DNA of 34,931 nt, from contig PLUE01000005.1 in NCBI GenBank assembly GCA_003164785.1, forward strand, positions 1 through 34,931, in the 5' to 3' direction. The position numbers were made by a program, and so were the translations under genes. The stretch is from Gammaproteobacteria bacterium. Its GTDB lineage: Bacteria > Pseudomonadota > Gammaproteobacteria > Steroidobacterales > Steroidobacteraceae. Of the stretch, positions 16,413-23,201 are shown in pieces. Numbering within the stretch: the stretch's first letter is position 1; each line of letters opens with the position of its first letter. A model generated the notes under the pieces. It was not told the DNA's origin, did no database searches, and saw only the letters and a list, made by a program, of their open reading frames with translations.

Positions 16413-17063
16413 TTTCACGCGGCCGTCCGCGCCGAAATTGAGCTGATACTCGCCGCGACTCGAGCGCCAGATACGCCACACCGGATCATTCAAGGAGACA
16501 TTTTCGCTGGTCAACGGGTAACCGATCGAGGTGATCGCCTGCTCGCGGGTCATGCCGACCATCACCTTGCCCTGGCGTATCGCAGCCTGCACGGTCGGCG
16601 CGTAGGAGGTGATCCGCGGGCGGGGATCGTCGTTGACGACGATCTTGTCGACCCAGACTTCCAAGGACTCCTGGTCGCGGCCGTAGTCATGCCCCAGACG
16701 CATCGGCTTGCCTTCGACTTTGACATAAGCCCGATTGCTGCCGAAGCTCAAGACCTCGATCGGGGTGCCGGCCGCGATCATGGGCAATTCGGCGTAATTG
16801 CCATCGTTGATCCAGTCGCGGCTGTAATGCAGGTCGCAACATGCATAGCCCTGACGAGGCAACGCCTGCGGTCCGGCCGTCCCGGGCGTCGGTGCTGCGG
16901 CCGGCGGCGCTTTCGACAGTCCGACCGACACCATCACATCGCGCAAAATCCCCCCCTCAGCCGCCACGGGAATCCCCGCAAGCGACACACCCAGCAAGAG
17001 GACCGCCGCCCGGGCCGTCCCGCGCGCAACGCGTCCTTCAGTTCGCAAATTCACATGCTCCAT
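16356..17063 (-). CDS. Exported protein with SmpA/BamE-like C-terminal domain
   Basis: 235 residues from ATG 17063. A basic n-region and hydrophobic core (ARAAVLLLGVSLAGIPVAA) give a signal peptide with cleavage near residue 35. The middle (about 75-140) contains YACCDLHYSRDWINDGNY and a GTPIEVLSFG segment that looks like a small SH3-like beta domain. Residues ~165-232 (RQGKVMVGMTREQAITSIGY, then a WRIWRS strand and NFGADGRVKSV) match the helix-helix-beta pattern of SmpA/OmlA/BamE folds. Function unknown; envelope location is likely. Its 3' end overlaps the methyltransferase gene tail to tail, and it diverges from the caspase-FGE gene. Confidence 0.82.
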   Translation of the reverse strand: MEHVNLRTEGRVARGTARAAVLLLGVSLAGIPVAAEGGILRDVMVSVGLSKAPPAAAPTPGTAGPQALPRQGYACCDLHYSRDWINDGNYAELPMIAAGTPIEVLSFGSNRAYVKVEGKPMRLGHDYGRDQESLEVWVDKIVVNDDPRPRITSYAPTVQAAIRQGKVMVGMTREQAITSIGYPLTSENVSLNDPVWRIWRSSRGEYQLNFGADGRVKSVTGDDSVTSLVIYQPGR

Positions 17064-17191
17064 ACGGTTCCATCGGAGAGTCGGGGAGTCCGATCATGCC
17101 ATCAAGCACCGCAGACTCGCCAGAGGTGATGGCGCCGCCAGGGCACGGTTGTCCTCATGCCGTCGAGTAACCCTCTATACTTCGGAAAAAT

Positions 17192-19027
17192 ATGGCCGCG
17201 ATCCGTTCAATCCTGCTGTCACTGGCGCTCCTCGCCGCCGCTGCGGCGCACTGCGCGGAAACGCGAATCGCGCTGGTCATCGGCAACAGCGATTATTCCA
17301 GCGGCCCGCTGCCCAATCCCGCGAATGACGCCAAACTGATCGGCGATGAACTCACGGCCTTGGGGTTCGACGTCATCGCACGGCGCAATGCCGATCAAAC
17401 CGCCATGAAGCGCGCCATCCAGGAATTCGGCGCACGCTTGGAAAAAGCAGGGCCCGACTCGGTCGGACTCTTCTATTACGCCGGCCACGGTATCCAGCTC
17501 AGTGGACGCAATTACCTGATCCCGACGACGGCCCGCATCGAGCGCGAAGGCGATGTGGAGATCGAAGCCGTCAGTGCCGACTGGGTGATCGAACAAATGC
17601 GCTATGCACGCAATCGCCTCAATATCGTCATCCTGGACGCCTGCCGCAACAACCCGTTCACGCGCAGCATGCGGTCGGTGGATCACGGGCTGGCCACCAT
17701 GGACGCCCCGGCAGGCATCCTCATCGCGTATTCCACGGCGCCCGGCTCCGTGGCCGCTGACGGCACCGGCCGCAACAGTCCGTACACCGAGGCGCTCACG
17801 CACGCCATCCGCGACCTGCACGAACCGGTCGAACAGGTGTTCAAGCACGTGCGCGTCGGCGTCATGAACGTCACGTCCGGGAAACAGGTGCCATGGGAAT
17901 CCTCGTCGTTGACCGGCGATTTTTACTTCGCGGCGCCCAGCAAGATTGCACCGGAGACCGCGGGCGCGCTGGCCGCGGCCGCGGTTCCGGCCACCTCCAA
18001 GCCCGAATCCGGCGGCTTTTCCACCTGGGTGTCGGGCCTGTTCACGCCCGGTCCCGCCGAGGCCCCCGCCGTCAAGCCTCAGGCACACGCACCTGCACAG
18101 ACGCAGGCCAAACCCGCGGTAGCGGTGGTGGCCCAGGCACCAGCACTCGCGACCGGCGCCCCCTTGATGGCGGGAACACGGGCAGTGCCGCTCTTGCAGT
18201 CTCTCGGGATCGAAGTCGCCGGGATCGATGCCACGCATAACTATCCGCAATCGGCCATCCGCCAGCTCATCGATACCACGCCGAGGCGCGTCACGTTGGG
18301 CAGCACAGCCGAGCAGATCCACTCAGCCTTCACGCTCTGCCGGCAGTATTCGGCGGCCTGCCAGTTGAGCTGGTACGGCGACGAAGGGGTGCGTACGGTG
18401 ACGCTGAACCCATTCGAGTTGGATCCGACGCCCGTGAGCGTGCACGCCTTCCGCCAGTTTGCCGATGCCACCGGCTACAAGACCCAGGCGGAGAGGAGCG
18501 GTTTTGCATACGCCGTCGTCGACGGCAGCCTGAAGCAGGTCAACGGCGGGTCATGGCGCAATGCAGTGAAAGCGCATGCCGTTGCGGACGACTACTCGGT
18601 CGTGGCCGTCAGCTTTCAAGATGCGCTTGCCTACTGCAGGTCGATGGAGAAGCGCCTACCCACCGAGGACGAGTGGGAATACGTCGCGCGGGGCCCGAAA
18701 CGCCAGGTATTTCCCTGGGGCGACAACGTCGATCCCGTGGCGACCGCGACCAGCGCCCCGCCGCGCGTGACCGACGGGCCAGCCGAGGGGATCGGCGGCC
18801 ATTACAAGGGCCTTTCCGGCAATGTCTGGCAATGGGTCGACAGCAAGGTCGGCGGCAGGCGCGTTCTCAAGGGCGGGTCTTGGTTGGAAACCAATCCAGC
18901 CAACAAGCGCGGCGCCACGCGGCGCTACGAATTGCCGGGCCGGGCCGATGAAGACAGCGGATTCCGCTGCGCCAAATCCGTGCGCGCGTGGCCCGATGCG
19001 GAACTCTGGCTGGCGCAAGCCGGCTAG
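17192..19027 (+). CDS. Exported caspase (C14) fused to a formylglycine-generating-enzyme-like domain
   Basis: 611 residues from ATG 17192. A signal peptide covers residues 1-22. Caspase domain (about 24-246): the N-terminal strand RIALVIGNSDY, His99 in LFYYAGHGIQ and Cys151 in VILDACRNNPF form a complete dyad. A low-complexity Pro/Ala linker (about 250-325) and a ~75-residue spacer follow. Residues ~405-596 form an FGE/SUMF1-type domain: RLPTEDEWEYVARG, FPWGDNVDP, LSGNVWQWVDS, LKGGSW and SGFRCAK. The two copper-binding catalytic cysteines of true FGEs, just after GGS(Y/W), are absent (here GGSWLETNPAN), so the domain is probably a binding or structural module. Its stop shares a CTAG palindrome with the convergent DUF4412-like gene. 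Confidence 0.92.
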   Translation: MAAIRSILLSLALLAAAAAHCAETRIALVIGNSDYSSGPLPNPANDAKLIGDELTALGFDVIARRNADQTAMKRAIQEFGARLEKAGPDSVGLFYYAGHGIQLSGRNYLIPTTARIEREGDVEIEAVSADWVIEQMRYARNRLNIVILDACRNNPFTRSMRSVDHGLATMDAPAGILIAYSTAPGSVAADGTGRNSPYTEALTHAIRDLHEPVEQVFKHVRVGVMNVTSGKQVPWESSSLTGDFYFAAPSKIAPETAGALAAAAVPATSKPESGGFSTWVSGLFTPGPAEAPAVKPQAHAPAQTQAKPAVAVVAQAPALATGAPLMAGTRAVPLLQSLGIEVAGIDATHNYPQSAIRQLIDTTPRRVTLGSTAEQIHSAFTLCRQYSAACQLSWYGDEGVRTVTLNPFELDPTPVSVHAFRQFADATGYKTQAERSGFAYAVVDGSLKQVNGGSWRNAVKAHAVADDYSVVAVSFQDALAYCRSMEKRLPTEDEWEYVARGPKRQVFPWGDNVDPVATATSAPPRVTDGPAEGIGGHYKGLSGNVWQWVDSKVGGRRVLKGGSWLETNPANKRGATRRYELPGRADEDSGFRCAKSVRAWPDAELWLAQAG

Positions 19028-19848
19028 CGCATGTACCACAGAGCGTAATCGGGCCCTTCCTGGGATTGATAGCCGGCTGGTATCTCGAATTGAGCGGCGC
19101 CCTGCGTGGCCTGATGCATCGCCGACAACATGACTTCCGAGATCTCGCTGTCATATTTGTACTCGCGGATGAGAATGGGCACGCCGCCCAATCGTTCGAT
19201 ATCGGGCCACCAGTCCGACAACCCGAAATCCACACCCAGCGCAAAATTCGAGCCCTGACGGAACTGGCCGAGCAGCTTGATCCCGCTCAGGATCTCCGCA
19301 CCGCCCGCCACCGTGGTCGTGGGGGCCACGCACAGTTCGAATCGTTTGGCGTCTTTCTCGCGCTCTTCCCAAACGCGGCAGGCGTGACCGTCCACGGACT
19401 CGAAGCGGACCGTCACGCGAAACTCACGCTCGACCGGTTGCCGCATGCGATCGCTCACTTCCTGCATGTCGGTTGCTTTGCGCTCCGCTTCCGCCCGATT
19501 CTCCGGGGGGGCGCTGGCTGCGGCAATTTGCAATTGCTTGACGGCCTCGGCGTAGTGCGCCGCCACGTCGGCCAAGGTTGCGTGCTTCAGCACATGGACG
19601 GTCCGGGAGGTATTGTCGATCACGTACATGACGCGATCCTTGAAGACGTAAACCGTCTTGGCGGCGGCGGCACCGATGCGGACCTTGCCCTCTTCGACGA
19701 AATAGCGGGTCACCACCGGCGTCGACTGCGGCGAGTTGGGCGACACCAATGCCAGGTTCGATTGATCGACGGGTCGGGTCGACAGGTCGTAGACGACCCC
19801 CGCGTGAGCCAGAACGGGAGTCAGAAGTAGCGCAAGAAGTTGCCTCAA
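19024..19848 (-). CDS. Exported DUF4412-like protein
   Basis: 274 residues. The start is a TTG at 19848; an in-frame stop lies upstream and no ATG or GTG intervenes. The N-terminus MRQLLALLLTPVLAHAG is a signal peptide. The mature part has the strand pattern I associate with DUF4412 proteins: VRIG, YVIDNTSRTVHVL, DGHACRVWEER, LCVAP, GGVPILIREY and a C-terminal FEIPAGYQSQ. Such proteins have a LolA-like flavour, but no biochemical function is known, and my family assignment is moderate. It lies 68 bases downstream of the Cys-rich small gene on the same strand. Its stop codon overlaps the caspase-FGE stop on the other strand. Confidence 0.78.
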   Translation of the reverse strand: MRQLLALLLTPVLAHAGVVYDLSTRPVDQSNLALVSPNSPQSTPVVTRYFVEEGKVRIGAAAAKTVYVFKDRVMYVIDNTSRTVHVLKHATLADVAAHYAEAVKQLQIAAASAPPENRAEAERKATDMQEVSDRMRQPVEREFRVTVRFESVDGHACRVWEEREKDAKRFELCVAPTTTVAGGAEILSGIKLLGQFRQGSNFALGVDFGLSDWWPDIERLGGVPILIREYKYDSEISEVMLSAMHQATQGAAQFEIPAGYQSQEGPDYALWYMR

Positions 19849-19916
19849 GGTCGTCGATGCCCCAGTGATGTTGCCACCCCAGAGGTTAACTCACACGGTG
19901 CGGGTCCGGCGCGCTC

Positions 19917-20210
19917 TTAATCGTCCTCACGCCGCCCAAAGTCGCTCCGACGCTCCGATGCATCATATCCGCGGCGGCGTAAGCCCATGATGTCGTCCCG
20001 CCGACGCGGCCGAACCCGCCGATCGTCATGGTGCTTGTAGGCGCACTGGCAGGAGGTTTTCGATGTGCATTGAGGCAACGGCAGGCGGGGTGCCTGCGCG
20101 GACAGAAACCGGATGCCGCGAAGCGTCTGGGCCGGTTGGCAACAAGAATATCCGGTCACGACGGTTACGGCATGCCAGAGGGATTTTTCCCCGGGGATCG
20201 AACGTTTCAA
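19917..20210 (-). CDS. Small Cys-rich, Arg/Asp-rich conserved hypothetical protein
   Basis: 97 residues. The start is TTG 20210, backed by a perfect Shine-Dalgarno (AGGAGG, complement of 20215-20220) four bases upstream. Cysteines at 23, 24, 48, 54 and 56 precede a strikingly charged tail, YKHHDDRRVRPRRRDDI and ERRSDFGRRE. I recall similar short gammaproteobacterial proteins with WHAV, Cys-Cys, RFLS-x-EAP-x-LPLP and HHDDRR-type motifs, so this looks like a conserved family rather than a chance reading frame. The cysteine set could bind a metal and the tail could bind nucleic acid; both are guesses. No signal peptide. Confidence 0.65.
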   Translation of the reverse strand: MKRSIPGEKSLWHAVTVVTGYSCCQPAQTLRGIRFLSAQAPRLPLPQCTSKTSCQCAYKHHDDRRVRPRRRDDIMGLRRRGYDASERRSDFGRREDD

Positions 20211-20340
20211 GGAGCCTCCTCATTGCGAAATATCGGCCACTCTGGGATTTGCGCGAAATCAACTGAAAACCCCTCAAAAAACGCTCGCCTGACCGATCAA
20301 TGGTCATTGGGAGGAACACGCGCCCCTGTATCATCGCCGT

Positions 20341-20589
20341 GTGCGACACGTCCCCCTGAAATTGGCGCGCTGCCTGCCGCTGCCCCTGATCTTCACCGCG
20401 GGGATCTTCGCCTCGGGACCCTTCGCCCTGGCACCCTTCGCCGTGGCACCCGCCGTCGCCGGCAGCACCTATCCGCCGGCGCAAATGACCGCTGCAGACC
20501 GGGGGCCTGCGACGACGCGAGATCCCCGCATCGCCGATGCTGACGCGGATGCGCGACCCGATTTTCAATCTCTGGAAGCATTGGGATGA
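20341..20589 (+). CDS. Signal-peptide-encoding 5' part of a probably frameshifted gene
   Basis: 82 codons from GTG 20341. The product opens with a hydrophobic export signal (LARCLPLPLIFTAGIFASGP, ending near VAGS) with two copies of a PFA(L/V)AP element. Third-position GC is high until about 20535 and then falls, exactly where the overlapping +1 frame (next entry) takes on coding character. The simplest reading is one exported protein of roughly 185-190 residues interrupted by a single-base change between about 20520 and 20550. Alternatives are a sequencing error, programmed frameshifting, or two genuinely overlapping genes. No good ribosome site precedes the GTG (GGGAGG at 20309-20314 is too far), so the start is uncertain. 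Confidence 0.45.
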   Translation: MRHVPLKLARCLPLPLIFTAGIFASGPFALAPFAVAPAVAGSTYPPAQMTAADRGPATTRDPRIADADADARPDFQSLEALG

Positions 20590-20905
20590 TGACCTTGCGC
20601 GGCAGATCGGGGCGGTCAATCTATTACGCGATATCCCGGGGGCCCAACGGCGCGCCGACATCGGGAAGCTGCGCGACGAGGTGGGTGAATGTGCCGAACC
20701 CGGCCCGATCTCGGCGGAGAACTGGCTGCGGGGCCAATTCACTCTCACCTGTGCGAAGGGTACGGTCGGCGTCTTCTTCACGCTGTCTCCGACACAACCG
20801 CCGGCGGTCCAACACTTGAGTTTTCACAAGCTCGAGTCGCCATCCCAGCGACTCGGAGCGCCCACCGGGCCGCCGGCCGGCGTCATGTGCGCCGGCGTGA
20901 ACTGA
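20537..20905 (+). CDS. Hypothetical protein; 3' part of the same probable frameshifted gene
   Basis: 122 codons if started at ATG 20537, which overlaps the preceding frame by 53 bases and has no convincing ribosome site. The product has a helical first half (FNLWKHWDDDLARQIGAVNL, then DIGKLRDEVGEC) and a beta-rich second half (LRGQFTLTCAKGTVGVFFTL, then PPAVQHLSF). The alternation looks like a genuine small domain, loosely reminiscent of accessory domains next to serine hydrolases, but I cannot name it. Without the upstream frame it would lack the export signal that its paired cysteines (Cys at GEC and TCAK) suggest. It converges on the lipoprotein gene with 25 bases between stops. Confidence 0.55.
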   Translation: MLTRMRDPIFNLWKHWDDDLARQIGAVNLLRDIPGAQRRADIGKLRDEVGECAEPGPISAENWLRGQFTLTCAKGTVGVFFTLSPTQPPAVQHLSFHKLESPSQRLGAPTGPPAGVMCAGVN

Positions 20906-20930
20906 ACCTTACGCGTTCGACTTCGATGCG

Positions 20931-21341
20931 TCAGTTGTTGGCCGCGGTCGGCCCCCCCGGCGCTCCCTCGACGGGCACCACCGGCAGGTTGTAGGGATCC
21001 ACCTTGCTCTTGGACTCCTGCTCCTCGCGCGCCCGATCTTGTGCCTGTCTCAGCTGATCACGACGACGTTCGAACGCCGCATTGCGCTTGGCCTCGTCGG
21101 CCGGATCCGCGTCCTTGGCCAGGCGCTCGATCGCAACCCGCGCATTCTGGCAATCCTGGTCGTCGCGGGCCTTGGAAGGGTCTTCGTTGCACTTCATCAG
21201 CACACCATCCAAGGTGACGCGGTCCTGCATCAGATCCGCGATCGTCATCGGCGGTGGCCGCTTGGGTTCGCAGCCCGCGCTCAACAGCAGGGCGGCACCA
21301 AGCCATCCACAGGCAACGAGTCGTTTGGCGGTATTTGGCAT
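20931..21341 (-). CDS. EexN-like small lipoprotein
   Basis: 136 residues from ATG 21341 (GAGA about six bases upstream); a longer reading to 21386 would bury the signal. Signal peptide with lipoprotein cleavage site LLLSAGC (Cys24), so it is lipid-anchored; Glu at +2 predicts outer-membrane sorting. The mature part, MTIADLMQDRVTLDGVLMKC followed by DDQDCQNARVA, follows the pattern of EexN-family lipoproteins: Tyr/Leu-rich helix, Cys, short gap, DCxNA. A charged helical stretch and a Pro-rich tail end it. EexN was named for entry exclusion on conjugative plasmids, but chromosomal relatives are widespread and no conjugation gene is nearby, so exclusion is not implied. Confidence 0.75.
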   Translation of the reverse strand: MPNTAKRLVACGWLGAALLLSAGCEPKRPPPMTIADLMQDRVTLDGVLMKCNEDPSKARDDQDCQNARVAIERLAKDADPADEAKRNAAFERRRDQLRQAQDRAREEQESKSKVDPYNLPVVPVEGAPGGPTAANN

Positions 21342-21488
21342 GTCGTTCTCACGATCAATGTTACTCAAACACCGATTTCGCGCCACGTTGCGCCTGTGAC
21401 GCGCCTCACGACTTGAAAATGTTCCCTGAACACCCAGCGGGCGACGTGAACTTGCGCACGGTGCGCGCCGCCTGTACCTTTCCCAACC

Positions 21489-21746
21489 ATGGCCACACGT
21501 AACCCCAAAGAGGAGCCCAAGCTCGACTTCGAGACCGCCATGCGCGATCTGGAGGAACTCGTCGAACGCTTGGAACAGGGTGATCTCCCGCTCGAGGAGT
21601 CATTGTCTGCATTCGAGCGCGGCGTCATGCTCACCCGCAGCTGCCAGACCGCTTTGCAGGAAGCAGAGCAAAAGGTCGAGATTCTGCTCAAGAGAGCCGG
21701 CGAACCCACCGCAGAGAGTTTCGACCCCGAATCCGGCGCCGCCTAG
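21489..21746 (+). CDS. xseB: Exodeoxyribonuclease VII small subunit
   Basis: 85 residues, the usual size. The family core [20 protein letters not shown] followed by [17 protein letters not shown] and the C-terminal [14 protein letters not shown] are clear. XseB packs as helices around XseA to form the single-strand exonuclease ExoVII, which degrades ssDNA from both ends to oligonucleotides. In many Gammaproteobacteria xseB is followed by ispA and dxs; here it stands alone, facing a convergent kinase gene, and xseA is not in the window. Confidence 0.95.
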   Translation: MATRNPKEEPKLDFETAMRDLEELVERLEQGDLPLEESLSAFERGVMLTRSCQTALQEAEQKVEILLKRAGEPTAESFDPESGAA

Positions 21747-21750
21747 CCGC

Positions 21751-21781
21751 ACGACGGTCCAGACCGCCGGAACGACGGTCT
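21751..21781. terminator. Candidate bidirectional terminator hairpin
   Basis: Between the convergent xseB and kinase genes. AGACCGCCG (21761-21769) pairs with CGACGGTCT (21773-21781) in eight of nine positions around a GAA loop, and the same ACGACGGTC is also repeated directly at 21751-21759, allowing an alternative pairing. The right arm overlaps the kinase stop codon. No T-run follows on either strand, so terminator strength is doubtful. Confidence 0.35.
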
Positions 21782-23111
21782 AGCCCAGCTTCCGATCCAC
21801 CGAACTGCGTTCCGCACTTTGCAGGCGGCCGATCATGCTGCGCAGGAACACCTGATTGAAGCGCAACTGGCATTCGGCGGATACCTGTTCCAGCAGCGTG
21901 GAGCTGACCTTCATCACCGTGACCGAACCCACCGCCTTGATGGTGGCGGTGCGTTTAGCGCCGCGCACGTAGCTCGTCTCTCCGAAGCAATCGCCGCTCT
22001 CGAGATAGCCCAGGTTCTTTCCCAGGCGCTCGACGCCCACTCGTCCCTCGACGATGATGTAGAACCGATCGTCCATCTCGCCTTCCTTGACGATCTCCTC
22101 GGAATCGGCATAGTCCTGCCAGCTGCTCGCACGCAGCACCTCCCAGATTTCGCTGTGCGAGAATTCGTGGAAGAACTTCAGCTTGCGCAACAGGCTGAAT
22201 TGCTCCTGCTGATCGATCCGGTTGTATTGCGCCCGCAATTTCTGATGCACTCGCGTGAGTTCGGCCGCGAAGTCGAGGCCCGTCTTGTAGCGCTTGGCCG
22301 GATCCTTCTGCAAGGCCATCGCCGTCACGTTTTCAAGCTCTTCCGGAATCTCCGGCCGCAGCGTATGGATCGGCGGCGGCGTGGCGAACACGATCTGATG
22401 CAACAGCTTCTGAAGATTGCCGGCGCGAAACGGGCGTGTGCCGGTCAACAATTCGTACATCACCGCCCCCAACGAATACAGGTCGGAGCGGTTGGTCAGC
22501 TCGATCGATTGCACCTGTTCGGGCGACATGTATGAGGGACTGCCGGCGATCCCCTCGATGCGCGAAATCTCCGAATCTGCAACCAGCGCGATGCCGAAAT
22601 CGATGATGCGCACCTCGCTATCGAGGGTGAGCATGATGTTGCTGGGCTTGATGTCGCGATGAATGACGCCGCGGCTATGGGCGTAATGCAGGGCACGTGC
22701 GGCCTTGTAGATCAGCTCGACGACATCGTCGATGCGCAACAAATTGTCGGGGCGGCAATACGCGGCGAGCGTCCGCGCACCGTGCACGTGCTCGGTGACG
22801 ATGTAGCAATGGCCGTTCTCTTCGCCCGCGTCATAGATCGGCAGGATGTTCGGGTGCTGCAGCATCCCGACCATGTGCGCTTCGGACAGGAACATCTTGC
22901 GGGCGATCCGTTTGCGGCTCTCGTCGCCGCCCGCATCCACGTTGTACACCTTGATCGCCACGTCGCGCCCGTAGTAAGGATCGTGCGACAGGTACACCAC
23001 GCCGGTGCTGCCCCGGCCTACCTCATTGATGATGACGTATTTGCCGATTTTTTCAGGCAGCGATTCCCGATTGTTCAGGGACTTCGTGGAAGGGGGCCGA
23101 ATATTGGTCAA
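21780..23111 (-). CDS. Cytosolic Ser/Thr protein kinase with cyclic-nucleotide-binding domain
   Basis: 443 residues, read from TTG 23111; no ATG exists nearby in frame, so the start is uncertain. Kinase domain about 22-290: VGRGSTGVVY glycine loop, Lys54 (VAIKVY), HRDIKPSN at 151-158, DFG at 171-173, SPSYMSPEQ activation segment. All residues for activity are present. A CNBD follows (about 310-425) with a phosphate-binding cassette FGETSYVRGAKRTAT close to the FGE(L)...R(T/S)A consensus, so cNMP binding is plausible. No transmembrane helix. It sits 90 bases downstream of thiL on the same strand, where pgpA often lies in relatives. Inference: a kinase switched by cAMP or cGMP, analogous in logic to eukaryotic PKG. 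Confidence 0.92.
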   Translation of the reverse strand: MTNIRPPSTKSLNNRESLPEKIGKYVIINEVGRGSTGVVYLSHDPYYGRDVAIKVYNVDAGGDESRKRIARKMFLSEAHMVGMLQHPNILPIYDAGEENGHCYIVTEHVHGARTLAAYCRPDNLLRIDDVVELIYKAARALHYAHSRGVIHRDIKPSNIMLTLDSEVRIIDFGIALVADSEISRIEGIAGSPSYMSPEQVQSIELTNRSDLYSLGAVMYELLTGTRPFRAGNLQKLLHQIVFATPPPIHTLRPEIPEELENVTAMALQKDPAKRYKTGLDFAAELTRVHQKLRAQYNRIDQQEQFSLLRKLKFFHEFSHSEIWEVLRASSWQDYADSEEIVKEGEMDDRFYIIVEGRVGVERLGKNLGYLESGDCFGETSYVRGAKRTATIKAVGSVTVMKVSSTLLEQVSAECQLRFNQVFLRSMIGRLQSAERSSVDRKLG

Positions 23112-23201
23112 AGGTAACCGTGTGCTGCGAAGCGATGAGACTATGCAATGCCATAAAGGATACTGGCGACACCGGCGCCAAACTGTGATTTGGGTCGAGG
23201 C

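Noticed and set aside
17176..17181. TATACT as a -10 box for the caspase-FGE gene
   Set aside because: No -35 element at 16-18 bases and it would leave an almost leaderless transcript; too weak to call.
17192..19027. Diversity-generating retroelement target because of the FGE-like fold
   Set aside because: No reverse transcriptase, accessory gene or template/variable repeat pair is visible in the window.
18988..19830. Long plus-strand open frame (280 codons) opposite the DUF4412-like gene
   Set aside because: It mirrors the minus-strand gene, which has a signal peptide and family-like segments; the antisense product has none.
6234..19848. Type VI secretion regulatory cluster (kinase plus FGE-like plus OmpA genes)
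   Set aside because: No Tss structural gene, Fha protein or PppA-like phosphatase is present.
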